37,957 bases of DNA from Streptomyces sp. JHA26 (GCF_002005565.1 NZ_BDJC01000062.1:1-37957), one strand, 5' to 3'. Shown: positions 15,342 through 23,143, counted from the first letter of the stretch. Translations and numbers: made by a program. Notes: generated by a model not told the origin, from the sequence alone.

Positions 15342-16597
15342 GCCAGGTGCTCCCGGTTGTGCGCGACCAGCCGGTCGGTGAGCTGCTCGGCGTGGGCGTA
15401 CTGGCCGACGAGGGGGTGGGCGAGCAACGCCCGGAACACCCGCTCCCGGCCGCCGCGCAGGGCCGCGTCCAGGGCCAGGTCCTCGTACGCCGTCACGCTC
15501 GCCATCAGGCCCGCGTACAGCGGGTCCACGGCCGGCACGGCCAGCGGTGTCGCGCCCTCGCGGCCCACCGCGGCCTGCACCTCGATCACCGCGTCGTCGG
15601 GCAGGAAGGGCAGCGTGCCCCGGTTGAGGGTGTTCACCACCTGGTACGGGGATCCGGTGCCGCCGAGCAGGGCCGCCGCCAGGTCCACGGCCGCCTCCGA
15701 GTAGTAGGCGCCGCCGCGCTCGGCCAGCAGGGCCGGTTTCTCGTCCAGGGCGGGGTCGGCGTACATCTCCAGCAGCCGCCGCTCCATTTCCGCGACCTCG
15801 GCGGCGCGGGACGGCTTGTGGCGCAGGTCCTCGACGACCTCGTCGTGCGCGTAGTAGTAGCGCAGGTAGTAGGACGGGACGACGCCCAGGCGGTCCAGGA
15901 GCGGCCGGGGCAGGCGGAGGTCGGCGGCGACGACGTCGCCGTGCTCGGCCAGCAGCCGGGGCAGGACGTCCTCGCCCCCGGGGCCACCGAGGCGGACGCC
16001 GGTCTCCCAGGTGAGGTGGTTGAGGCCGACGTGGTCCAGGTGGACGTCGGCGGGCGCGACCCCGAGCAGCGCGGCGAACTTGCGCTGGAGCCCGATCGCC
16101 ACGTTGCACAGCCCCACCGCCCTGTGACCGGCCCGCAGCAGGGCGCGGGTGACGATGCCGACCGGGTTGGTGAAGTCGATGATCCAGGCGTCCGGGTTGG
16201 TCCGGCGCACCCGCTCGGCGATGTCCAGCACCACCGGCACCGTGCGCAGCGCCTTGGCCAGGCCGCCCGCGCCGGTCGTCTCCTGGCCGACGCAGCCGCA
16301 CTCCAGCGGCCACGTCTCGTCCCGCTCGCGGGCCGCCTGGCCGCCGACGCGCAGCTGGAGCAGGACCGCGTCGGCGCCGTCCACGGCCGCGTCCAGGTCG
16401 GAGGTGGTGACCACGCGGCCGCCGTGGTCCTGCCGGGCGAGGATGCGGCGGGCGAGGCCGCCCACCAGCTCCAGCCGGTCCGCGGCCGGATCGACCAGGA
16501 CCAGCTCCTCGACCGGCAGGACGTCCCGCAACCGGGCGAAGCCGTCGACGAGCTCGGGGGTGTAGGTGGAACCGCCGCCGACCACGGTGAGTTTCAT
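15332..16597 (-). CDS. csnH: Glycoside hydrolase family 4 (6-phospho-beta-glucosidase-like, CsnH)
   Basis: A 421-residue GH4 enzyme, an NAD- and metal-dependent glycosidase that works by oxidation and elimination. It has the N-terminal dinucleotide-binding loop (LTVVGGGSTYTPELVDG), the ECGCVGQETTGAGG loop, IIDFTNPVGI, the conserved metal-site cysteine region (GLCNVAIGLQRK) and the histidine region (VGLNHLTWETG). GH4 members are often labelled 6-phospho-beta-glucosidase; the csn context instead suggests glucosamine oligosaccharides as substrate. The ATG at 16597 is where the family N-terminus begins. It lies 97 bp after csnR and overlaps csnK. The expected csnE-F-G transporter genes are absent from that 97-bp gap. 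Confidence 0.87.
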   Translation of the reverse strand: MKLTVVGGGSTYTPELVDGFARLRDVLPVEELVLVDPAADRLELVGGLARRILARQDHGGRVVTTSDLDAAVDGADAVLLQLRVGGQAARERDETWPLECGCVGQETTGAGGLAKALRTVPVVLDIAERVRRTNPDAWIIDFTNPVGIVTRALLRAGHRAVGLCNVAIGLQRKFAALLGVAPADVHLDHVGLNHLTWETGVRLGGPGGEDVLPRLLAEHGDVVAADLRLPRPLLDRLGVVPSYYLRYYYAHDEVVEDLRHKPSRAAEVAEMERRLLEMYADPALDEKPALLAERGGAYYSEAAVDLAAALLGGTGSPYQVVNTLNRGTLPFLPDDAVIEVQAAVGREGATPLAVPAVDPLYAGLMASVTAYEDLALDAALRGGRERVFRALLAHPLVGQYAHAEQLTDRLVAHNREHLAWA

Positions 16598-16694
16598 GTA
16601 CGTCAGCCCTTCACTCGGATCACGGGGCCGTGACCGGCTCGGTCGCGGCCCGGGTGGTTTCGGCCGGCGTGGTGCGAGCGCCGACGGGGGGCGT

Positions 16695-17909
16695 TCAGCC
16701 GGTGGTGTCGAAGACCTCGTCGCGCGTGGCGGCGAGCGCGGTCTCCAGGGCACCGCGCAGCACGGGCTGCTCGGTCACGGTGCCGACGACGAGCCGGGGT
16801 CTGGCCGCGGCCAGCTCCGCCAGCTCGTCCCGGACCAGGGCGCGCAGCGGCTCGCCGCCGGCGGTGAGGACCGTGCCGCCGAGGACCACCAGCTCGGGGT
16901 CCAGGACGGAGACGAGGGAGGCCAGACCGGTGGCGAGGCGGGTGGCGTAGGCCCGCAGCAGGCGACGGTGGGGGGCGTCGTCGGGGCGCAGGGCGGCCGC
17001 GGCGAGCAACGCCGCCGCCGACTCGCCGGACGAACCGGACGACGGGGGGTCGACGCCCAGCTCGCGGGCCAGCCCCACCACCGCCTGCGCGCCGGCCAGC
17101 TCCTGGAAGCCGCCGCTGCCCGTCCGGGCGACCCCCCGCACCAGCGGCGCGCCCGGCACCGGCAGGAACCCGACCTCGCCGGCGCCGCCGGTCCAGCCGC
17201 GGTGCAGCCGCCCGCCGAGGACCAGGGCGGCGCCGAGCCCGTCCTGGTTCCACAGCAGCACGAAGTCCTCGTGGCCCCGGGCCGCGCCCAGGCGCCGCTC
17301 GGCCACGGCGGCGAGGTTCACGTCGTTCTCGTACTCGACCGGCATCGGCAGGGCGGCGGCGACTTCCTCCAGCAGACGGGGGGAGTGCCAGCCGGACAGG
17401 TGGGCGGCGTAGCGCAGCCGGCCGGTGCGCGGGTCGAAGGCGCCCGGGGTGCCGACGACCAGGCGGCGCACGTCGCCCCGGGCGAGTCCGGCGGCCTGCA
17501 CCGCGCCGTCGAGCGCGTCGGTGACCTGCCGGACGACGGGGACGCCGGCGCGCCGGCCCGGGGTGGGCAGCTCGTACCGGCCGACCGTGCGGCCGGTGAG
17601 GTCGGCGACCGCGGCGAGGACGCGGGCCGGGGTGACGTCGAGTCCGGCGGCGTACCCGGCGGCCGGATCGACCTCGTACAGCCGGGCGCCGGGGCCCGGC
17701 CGGCCCTGCGTGGTGCCGCCGGCCCGCACGAGCCCCGCGGCCTCCAGGCGGGCCAGCAGCTGGGAGGCGGTCGGTTTGGACAGGCCGGTGAGCGTGCCGA
17801 TCCGGGTGCGGGACAGCGGCCCGTGCTCCAGCAGGAGGTCCAGGGCGGCCCGGTCGTTCATGGCGCGCAGCACGCGCGGGGTGCCCGGTGTGCCGGCGGT
17901 TCCTGCCAT
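16695..17909 (-). CDS. csnR: ROK-family transcriptional repressor (CsnR-like)
   Basis: A 404-residue regulator. The N-terminal winged helix-turn-helix (about 12-80, LSRTRIGTLTGLSKPTASQL) is fused to a ROK sugar-sensing domain (VVGTPGAFDPRTG; ENDVNLAAVAERRLGAARG; LLWNQDGLGAALVLGG; GWTGGAGEVGFLPVPG). The cysteine-rich zinc motif CXCGXXGC of most ROK proteins is missing; the matching stretch reads GVARTGSGGFQELAG. In S. coelicolor, CsnR represses chitosan-related genes through AGGAA/TTCCT palindromes, and such a site lies 84-96 bp upstream here. ATG start at 17909; a GTG at 17921 with GAGAGG just upstream is the alternative. It is the first gene of the operon and probably represses itself. Confidence 0.85.
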   Translation of the reverse strand: MAGTAGTPGTPRVLRAMNDRAALDLLLEHGPLSRTRIGTLTGLSKPTASQLLARLEAAGLVRAGGTTQGRPGPGARLYEVDPAAGYAAGLDVTPARVLAAVADLTGRTVGRYELPTPGRRAGVPVVRQVTDALDGAVQAAGLARGDVRRLVVGTPGAFDPRTGRLRYAAHLSGWHSPRLLEEVAAALPMPVEYENDVNLAAVAERRLGAARGHEDFVLLWNQDGLGAALVLGGRLHRGWTGGAGEVGFLPVPGAPLVRGVARTGSGGFQELAGAQAVVGLARELGVDPPSSGSSGESAAALLAAAALRPDDAPHRRLLRAYATRLATGLASLVSVLDPELVVLGGTVLTAGGEPLRALVRDELAELAAARPRLVVGTVTEQPVLRGALETALAATRDEVFDTTG

Positions 17910-17992
17910 GCGGGTCCGCACCTGCCTCTCGCCGCCCGGTGCTCCACGGGGCCGTGTACCGATCCCGCACGGGACCGCCCCCGGGAACTGTA

Positions 17993-18018
17993 AGGAAGGT
18001 TTCCTGTCGGTCGGGAAA
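17993..18018. promoter_or_regulatory. Predicted CsnR operator upstream of the csn operon
   Basis: AGGAA-GGT-TTCCT (17993-18005) is a perfect 5+3+5 inverted repeat, and it shares its right half with a second inverted pair, TTTCC (18000-18004) and GGAAA (18014-18018). It is an AT-richer island in very GC-rich DNA, upstream of csnR. The sequence matches the AGGAAAGTTTCCT-like operators reported for CsnR as I recall them. That CsnR binds here is inference. Confidence 0.7.
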
Positions 18019-18136
18019 CGTAGGCCCGCCCGGGAGAGGCCGTCAAGGGGCCGCCCGGCGGGGCCGCACGCGCGACCGCCCCCGGGGCGACGCGGGCGGT
18101 CGCACCTCGGGGGCGGGAGGCGGGAGGGAGGGCCGG

Positions 18137-19231
18137 TTACTTGGTGGTGCTCGGCGGGGTGAGCGGAGAGGCGGCCATCGACTGCGGCGACACGGTGCTC
18201 GCGTAGGCCGACGGCGCCGCGACGCCCGCCGTCGGGTCGGGGGCCGCGGCCCCGTCCGCCGGGACCGTGGCGCCGCCGACGATCGGGATGTCGGCCGCGT
18301 CGAAGGCCCGCTTGATGCGCCAGCGCAGCTCGCGCTCCACGGTGAGGGACTTGCCGGGCATGGTCTTCGCCGAGACCCGCACGACCATGGAGTCCAGCAG
18401 GACGCTGTCCAGTCCGAGCACCTCGACCGGCCCCCACAGGAGCTCGTTCCAGGGCTCCTCCTTGCTCATCCGCTCGGCGACGGCGTCGAGGGTCTCCTTC
18501 ACCTTGTCCAGGTCCTCGCCGGAGCGGACCGTCACGTCCACACCGGCCGTCGACCAGCCCTGGGACAGGTTGCCGATGCGCTTGACCTCGCCGTTGCGGA
18601 CGTACCAGATCTCGCCGTCGGCGCCGCGCAGCTTGGTCACGCGCAGCCCGACCTCGATGACCTCACCGGAGGCCACGCCCGCGTCGATGGTGTCGCCGAC
18701 GCCGTACTGGTCCTCCAGGATCATGAAGACGCCGGAGAGGAAGTCGGTGACCAGGTTGCGGGCGCCGAAGCCGATCGCGACGCCCGCGACACCGGCGGAC
18801 GCCAGCAGCGGGGCCAGGTTGATCTGGAAGGTGCCGAGGATCATCAGGGCGGCGGTGCCCAGGATGAGGAAGCTGGCCACCGAACGCAGGACCGAGCCGA
18901 TGGCCTGCGACCGCTGCCGGCGGCGCTCGGCGTTCACCAGGAGCCCGCCCAGCGCGGTGCCGTCCACGGCCCCGGCGGTGCGGTTCATCCGGTCTATCAG
19001 CTTGGTGATCGCCCGCCGCACCACCGTGCGCAGCACCGTCGCGATCACCAGGATCAGCACCACGCGCAGCCCGATCGCGAGCCAGGTCGACCAGTTCTGC
19101 TCGACCCAGCTCGCGGCGTTCGTCGCGTGCTCCTGGGCGTCCTGGAGCGTGGGCACCCCAGGGGCCGTCGTGGAGGGCGACGGCGACGGGGACGGACCGG
19201 CGGCCAAGGGGACGGCGGCGGACAGGGACAC
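18137..19231 (-). CDS. MscS-family small-conductance mechanosensitive channel
   Basis: A 364-residue inner-membrane channel that should release solutes when membrane tension rises. A Ser/Pro linker near the N-terminus precedes a first span (about 50-70, WLAIGLRVVLILVIATVL), a second near 115-135 (SFLILGTAALMILG) and the pore-lining TM3 (LLASAGVAGVAIGFGARNL). The MscS beta domain follows (GVGDTIDAG, EVIEVGLRVTKLRGADGE) and then the alpha/beta C-terminal domain, ending in a low-complexity tail. I chose the GTG at 19231, 8 nt after GGAGG; the frame stays open to an ATG-equivalent at 19294 without a comparable ribosome site. Transcription is divergent from the HNH gene. A downstream partner is not evident; the next gene on this strand is csnR, after a gap of about 230 bp. 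Confidence 0.88.
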   Translation of the reverse strand: MSLSAAVPLAAGPSPSPSPSTTAPGVPTLQDAQEHATNAASWVEQNWSTWLAIGLRVVLILVIATVLRTVVRRAITKLIDRMNRTAGAVDGTALGGLLVNAERRRQRSQAIGSVLRSVASFLILGTAALMILGTFQINLAPLLASAGVAGVAIGFGARNLVTDFLSGVFMILEDQYGVGDTIDAGVASGEVIEVGLRVTKLRGADGEIWYVRNGEVKRIGNLSQGWSTAGVDVTVRSGEDLDKVKETLDAVAERMSKEEPWNELLWGPVEVLGLDSVLLDSMVVRVSAKTMPGKSLTVERELRWRIKRAFDAADIPIVGGATVPADGAAAPDPTAGVAAPSAYASTVSPQSMAASPLTPPSTTK

Positions 19232-19564
19232 GGCGGATACCTCCAGGTGCGACGGCCCGTCCGCGGCGCGCGCGGCCGGGCGACTACGGTCCAAGGGTCT
19301 GGTCCAAGGTCACGGGAAGGTCACCGGACGGGCAGAACAACCACACTAACGGGGCACCACGGGTGGACCGGCGTGAAGTTCGCGAGAGAGACGGTGCTCA
19401 CCCGCGCTTGAACTGGTCAGGCTCCGGGGGATGCCTCGGGTGTGGTCGAAAACACTCCCAGCCCGTTACCGGGACATGGTGGCGCGTCCACCAGGCATGA
19501 GGAGAGACTGACTACGGATCGTCCCGGCGCGAGCCACGCGCCGCCGGCGTACAAGGAGGCATCC
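19232..19564. other. Divergent intergenic region between MscS and HNH genes
   Basis: These 333 bases hold no convincing gene. The direct repeat GGTCCAAGG occurs at 19288-19296 and 19301-19309, upstream of the channel gene, and GGTGG-CGCGT-CCACC forms a small inverted repeat near 19480. The strong ribosome site AAGGAGG of the HNH gene closes the region. Promoters for both genes should be here, but I cannot point to one with confidence. Confidence 0.5.
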
Positions 19565-20101
19565 GTGCCGCACGTCCTGGTCCTCAACGCGTCGTACGAG
19601 CCACTCGGCGTCGTACCGCTCCGCCGCGCGCTCGTCCTGGTCCTCGAGAACAAGGCCGTGTGCCTCGAGGAGTCCGGCGCCTTCCTGCACAGCGCGACCG
19701 TCACCGTCCCCGCACCCAGCGTGGTCCGGCTCAAGCGATTCGTGCGGGTCCCCTACCGGGGGCCCGTCCCTCTCACCAGGCGGGCGCTCTTCGCGCGCGA
19801 CGGAGGCCGGTGCATGTACTGCGGCGGGGTCGCCACCAGCATCGACCACGTCGTCCCGCGCAGTCGCGGGGGGCAGCACGCGTGGGACAACGTGGTGGCG
19901 TCCTGCCGCCGCTGCAACCACGTCAAGGCGGACCGGCACCTCGGCGAGATCGGCTGGCGCCTGCGCCACAAACCGGCCCCGCCCACCGGTCTGGCCTGGC
20001 GCATCATCGGCACGGGCCACCGGGACCCGCGCTGGCTGCCGTACCTGCAGCCGTACGGCGCGGACGACGCGTTGGCCCGGATCGACGGCATCTCCGCCTG
20101 A
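19565..20101 (+). CDS. HNH endonuclease family protein
   Basis: A 178-residue protein of a type widespread as a single gene in actinobacterial chromosomes. The N-terminal part (VPHVLVLNASYEPLGVVPLR) leads to a central HNH/zinc core: CMYCGG, then SIDHVVPRSRGGQHAWDNVV and CRRCNHVKADR. The two CxxC pairs should bind zinc, and the DH plus N positions form the beta-beta-alpha metal nuclease site. The GTG start at 19565 is preceded by AAGGAGG with ideal spacing; the longer frame from 19442 has no such support. It is not next to a methyltransferase or mobile element, so a restriction or homing role is not suggested by context. The in vivo substrate is unknown. Its 3' end is overlapped on the other strand by the run-on tail of the Uma2 pseudogene. 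Confidence 0.88.
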   Translation: MPHVLVLNASYEPLGVVPLRRALVLVLENKAVCLEESGAFLHSATVTVPAPSVVRLKRFVRVPYRGPVPLTRRALFARDGGRCMYCGGVATSIDHVVPRSRGGQHAWDNVVASCRRCNHVKADRHLGEIGWRLRHKPAPPTGLAWRIIGTGHRDPRWLPYLQPYGADDALARIDGISA

Positions 20102-20732
20102 CGGTCCGGGCCGCACCGCACGCCGGGCCGGGCCGGGTCGGGCCCGCTCGGCGCACCCAGTTCTTCAGCGGCTCGGTGTCCAGGGTGATCCCGACCGGCT
20201 CGGGGAGCGCGACCTCCTTGCCGAAGGGCAGCGTCTGCACGGTCTCGTACCGGCCGCCGTCCGGCCGGCTGCGCACCTTGACCTCACGGGTGTCCCGGTC
20301 GATCAGCAGATAGATCGGGATGCCGGTCTCGGCGTAGGCCCGGGGCTTGTCGACCCGGTCGCGCCGGTCGGTGTCGGAGTCGTACGAGGTGACCTCCACG
20401 ACCATGAGGACGGGGGAGGGGTCGGCCCACTCGCCCTGCCCGACGAACGCATCGGCCGGGACCAGGCATCCGTCGGGACGGGCGCGGCCCTGCTGATACT
20501 CCTCGACGGTCAGTCCCTGGGCCGGGTCCAGCCACAGTTCGGGCCGGTGCTGCACGCAGATGCGCGTGAGTCACTGAATGACGCGTCCGTGGTCGCCGTC
20601 GGACACGGCCTTCCGCCCAAGATGTCCGTTGATGAACTCGAGCCGCGCGCCTTCTATGCTCCGGTTGGCATGACGGGCGAGTTCTTCGAACTCGGTGACG
20701 AGCATCTGCGGCCTGTCAGCGGTCACGGTCAC
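20004..20732 (-). pseudogene. Uma2-family (DUF820) PD-(D/E)XK protein, broken by an in-frame TGA
   Basis: Translated from the GTG at 20732 (Shine-Dalgarno GGAGGAG; GTGA overlap with the stop of the upstream ATP-binding gene), the frame gives a good Uma2 N-terminus (ADRPQMLVTEFEELARHANR, then GARLEFINGHLG and DGDHGRVIQ). It then meets TGA at 20571-20573 and continues in the same frame with LTRICVQHRPELWLD, GRARPDG, PVLMVVEVTSYDSDTDRRDR and IPIYLLIDRD. Family members have Trp after the Gln here, so TGG has become TGA. Homology ends with EPLKNWVR near 20151, but no stop follows and the frame runs on into the HNH gene, so the natural stop also seems lost. Only a truncated product from the GTG at 20555, lacking the first nuclease-core acidic residue, could be made. 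Uma2 proteins are common, poorly understood nuclease-fold genes of Streptomyces. Confidence 0.85.
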
Positions 20733-21217
20733 AAGGCTCCTCCGGATCCGCGGGGGTCCACACGCTCAGCGTAGGGGAAATCAGGCCTGCCGGGCGGGGT
20801 GTCCCACTCGGCGTACACGGTCTTGCCGACGCTCCGTGGCTCCCAGCCCCACCGCGAGGCCAGCGCTCCGACCAGCAGGAGCCCGCGCCCGAACTGTCCT
20901 TCGGCGTCCGCGACCGGGCGTGGGCGCGGCAGCCGTTCGCCGCGCGGGTCGCTCACCTCGACGCGGAGGGTTCGGTGACCGAGGGTGACGCGTACGCGGA
21001 TGAGCCGTCCCCGCAGGCTGCCGTGCAGCAGGGCGTTGGTCATCAGCTCCGAGACGACGAGGGCGACGTCCCCGGCGAGACCGGCCTGCCCCCACTCCGC
21101 GACGAGCCGCGCGGTTCTGCGCCGGGCGAGGGGGACGCTGCGCTGGGTGGGGGTGTAGTCGAGCAGGTCCTCGTGGAGGAGCGGCGCGGGCGGCGGCAAG
21201 GACACGGGTTCTGCCAT
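20729..21217 (-). CDS. ATP-binding protein (HATPase_c_2, SpoIIAB/RsbW-like)
   Basis: A 162-residue GHKL-fold protein of the kind that usually acts as an anti-sigma factor or Ser kinase. The N box is VALVVSELMTNALLHG, the G1 box VEVSDPRGERLP and the G2 box GRGLLLVGALASRWG. I chose the ATG at 21217 with GGAGGC 8 nt upstream. It is divergent from a DUF5753-type XRE regulator and a DUF397 protein, a trio repeated many times in Streptomyces genomes. Within these sets the ATP-binding protein is thought to work with the regulator, but its targets are mostly undefined. The stop codon overlaps the GTG of the Uma2 pseudogene by 4 bp, so the two genes were co-translated before the Uma2 gene decayed. Confidence 0.87.
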   Translation of the reverse strand: MAEPVSLPPPAPLLHEDLLDYTPTQRSVPLARRRTARLVAEWGQAGLAGDVALVVSELMTNALLHGSLRGRLIRVRVTLGHRTLRVEVSDPRGERLPRPRPVADAEGQFGRGLLLVGALASRWGWEPRSVGKTVYAEWDTPPGRPDFPYAERVDPRGSGGAL

Positions 21218-21361
21218 GGGGCGGTGCCTCCGAGTAGGGGCGGCGGTGTCTCTGCCGTGCCTGCGTGGGGCAGGACGGTGCGCTTCCGCCGGGACGGACC
21301 GCAGAGTGAGCGGCTGGGCACCCAAAGTAGTGGGGCGAGCGCTATGGGGGCAATCGCTTCA

Positions 21362-21375
21362 GGGAATTAATTCCC
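21362..21375. promoter_or_regulatory. Perfect 14-bp palindrome in the ATP-binding/XRE divergent region
   Basis: GGGAATTAATTCCC is a perfect palindrome 43 bp upstream of the XRE start and 145 bp upstream of the ATP-binding start. It is the only AT-rich stretch in this 200-bp region. It is a good candidate operator for the XRE regulator or a core promoter element; the binding factor is inferred from position only. Confidence 0.5.
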
Positions 21376-21417
21376 CGGAGTTCGACGTGGAGGAGGAACG
21401 ACGCCACACTGTGGCGG

Positions 21418-22302
21418 GTGACGCGATCAACTCAAGCCGCAGGAAACCGGGTCTCCACGGTTCTGGGCCGCAAGCTGGGTGCCGAACTGCTGCGTCTTCG
21501 CGACGGGGCGGGCCGTACGCAACAGCAGGCTGCCGGCGCCATCTCCGCGACCGCTACGAAGGTCGTGAAGATGGAACGCGGCTGGGTGCCCATGCGGGAC
21601 CCGGACATCCGCGTGCTCTGTGAGTTCTACGGGGTGCGCGAGGACCGAACCGTCAATCGACTGCTCGCCCTTGCTCGGCTGGACCGGGAACGACGCAAGG
21701 CCAAGGGGTGGTGGAAGCAGTCGCCGCAGGCCGAGGCGGTGGCGGAGTACATCTCCATGGAAGACGTGGCCAGTGGGGTCCGCACCTGGCAGCAGGCGTT
21801 CGTGCCCGGCCTGCTCCAAACGCCCGAGTACACAAGGGCCCTGGTGGTCAGTGAGGGGGTCTGGACGGACCCGGACGAGATCGAGGGCGTCGTCGACGTC
21901 CGGATGAAGCGGCAGGAACGTCTCGAGGGGAGCCATCCCCTTCAGTTCTACGCGGTCGTCTGGGAGGCCGCTCTGCGGCAGCAGGTCGGCGGGCCCGACG
22001 TGATGCGCGCGCAGCTTCACCGCATCCTGGAACTGGCTCAACTCCCCAACGTGCGGCTTCAGGTACTGCCGTTCCGGGCGGGCGGGCACGCCTGTATGGC
22101 GGGAGCCTTCAGCATCGTCTCGTTCGTCGAACCGGAGGCCGTCGACGTGGTTCACGTCGACACCATCGCGGCTACCGTGTGGGTCGAGGACGAGGCCGAA
22201 AGCGCTACGTACAGCTCGTTCTTCGACCGCACCGCTCGACTGAGCCTGGCCCCCAAGGACTCGCTCAGACTGATCGAAACCATCAGCGAGGACATGCATT
22301 GA
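21418..22302 (+). CDS. XRE-family regulator with DUF5753 C-terminal domain
   Basis: A 294-residue regulator. Residues about 18-75 form a helix-turn-helix (LGAELLRLRDGAGRTQQQAA, then TKVVKMERG), and the remainder matches the DUF5753 ligand/partner domain typical of Streptomyces (QAFVPGLLQTPEYTRALV, VDVRMKRQERLEG, RVQVLPF-like RLQVLPFRAGGHACMAGAF). Homologues paired with DUF397 proteins control development or secondary metabolism; the best-known relatives are BldB-neighbourhood and WhiJ-type proteins. The start is GTG at 21418, with no convincing Shine-Dalgarno, so the start is the least certain point. The stop codon TGA shares its A with the ATG of the DUF397 gene, giving tight translational coupling. 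Confidence 0.88.
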   Translation: MTRSTQAAGNRVSTVLGRKLGAELLRLRDGAGRTQQQAAGAISATATKVVKMERGWVPMRDPDIRVLCEFYGVREDRTVNRLLALARLDRERRKAKGWWKQSPQAEAVAEYISMEDVASGVRTWQQAFVPGLLQTPEYTRALVVSEGVWTDPDEIEGVVDVRMKRQERLEGSHPLQFYAVVWEAALRQQVGGPDVMRAQLHRILELAQLPNVRLQVLPFRAGGHACMAGAFSIVSFVEPEAVDVVHVDTIAATVWVEDEAESATYSSFFDRTARLSLAPKDSLRLIETISEDMH

Positions 22303-22514
22303 TGAACGGCTTCGACTTCGTGAAGTCCAGCTACAGCAGCGGAAGCGGCGAATGCGTCGAGGTCGCCCTCAACGTTCCCGGGGTCGTGGCCGTCCGTGAC
22401 TCCAAGAACTCCGCCGACGGGCCGATACTCCGCCTCGCGCCGCAGGCGTGGGTCCGGTTCGCCGGGGAGTTGGGGCGGCCGGCCGGTCAGGGGCGGCGCC
22501 ACGTGAGTGTGTAG
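22302..22514 (+). CDS. DUF397 protein
   Basis: A 70-residue protein carrying the DUF397 signature: FVKSSYSSGSGECVEVAL, then VAVRDSKNSADGPILRL and a tail with WVRFAGEL. This family nearly always sits directly after an XRE/DUF5753 gene, as here (1-bp overlap of stop and start). The genetic association suggests that it modulates its regulator partner, possibly as an antagonist; the mechanism is not visible in the sequence. The last 28 bp overlap the 3' end of the convergent methyltransferase gene. Confidence 0.88.
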   Translation: MNGFDFVKSSYSSGSGECVEVALNVPGVVAVRDSKNSADGPILRLAPQAWVRFAGELGRPAGQGRRHVSV

Positions 22515-23143
22515 CGCCAGAAGAGGCGACGGCGCAGCCGGGCGCCGGGCAGGACGGCGCGTGCCGCTTCGGTGATGTCGGAGAACGGCATGGTCGCCGG
22601 TCGGGTCGGGGCGGTCATCGAGGCGGGCGGGGCGGCGCTCCGTCCTCCGTTCCTGAGCCGGCCGATGGCGGCGTTCGGGAGGACGGCGGCCGCGCCGAGC
22701 AGGTGGTCCGTGGTGGTCCGCGGGCGGAAGAGGCCGACGACGACCAGGGTGCCGCCGGGGGCGAGGTGCCTGCGGAAGGCGTCGAGGGCCTCGGTGAACG
22801 GCAGGTGGTGGAGGGCGGCGACGCAGGTGATGACGTCGTGGGGCCCGGCGGGAAGTTCCGTCGGGGCGTCCGCGACGGTGAAGGACACCGCCGTTCCCGC
22901 GGGGGTCAGCATGCGCGCCCGCGCGGTGATCACCGGGTCGGAGTCGACGCCGTGGACCTCGTCGGCACGGGCGGCGAGCAGACGGGCCAGGTCACCGGCG
23001 CCGGAACCGACGTCCAGCGCGCTGCCGAACCGGCGGGGGAGTTGCCGCAGGATCCAGCGGTGGTAGTGGGCGTTGTGGTCCCAGGGGTGCGCGGCGTTGA
23101 ACCGGTCGAGCGCGTGGATGAGCCGATGCGGCGGTGACGCCAT
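22487..23143 (-). CDS. Class I SAM-dependent methyltransferase
   Basis: A 218-residue enzyme with a methyltransferase_11/12-type Rossmann fold. Motif I is ALDVGSGAGDLARLLA, followed by VHGVDSDPVITARARML (acidic residue after strand 2), DVITCVAALHHLPFTEAL and LAPGGTLVVVGLFRP. The N-terminus (RFNAAHPWDHNAHYHRWIL) resembles small-molecule methyltransferases. I start it at the ATG at 23143 because GGGAGGAAA lies 3-4 nt before it; the in-frame start at 23179 has weaker support. The substrate is unknown, and neighbouring genes give no pathway. The gene converges on the DUF397 gene and overlaps it by 28 bp. Confidence 0.85.
   Translation of the reverse strand: MASPPHRLIHALDRFNAAHPWDHNAHYHRWILRQLPRRFGSALDVGSGAGDLARLLAARADEVHGVDSDPVITARARMLTPAGTAVSFTVADAPTELPAGPHDVITCVAALHHLPFTEALDAFRRHLAPGGTLVVVGLFRPRTTTDHLLGAAAVLPNAAIGRLRNGGRSAAPPASMTAPTRPATMPFSDITEAARAVLPGARLRRRLFWRYTLTWRRP

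Noticed and set aside
17981..18020. DasR (GlcNAc repressor) binding site upstream of the csn operon
   Set aside because: The symmetric motif is AGGAA/TTCCT, not the ACTGGTCTAGACCA-like dre consensus.
19565..20101. HNH gene as part of a restriction system or mobile intron
   Set aside because: No methyltransferase partner, intron structure or mobile element is adjacent, and this HNH type is a usual chromosomal single gene in actinobacteria.
20571..20573. TGA as selenocysteine or programmed read-through in the Uma2 gene
   Set aside because: The family position is Trp, not Cys, and no selenocysteine element or read-through context is apparent; simple nonsense mutation is the plainest reading.
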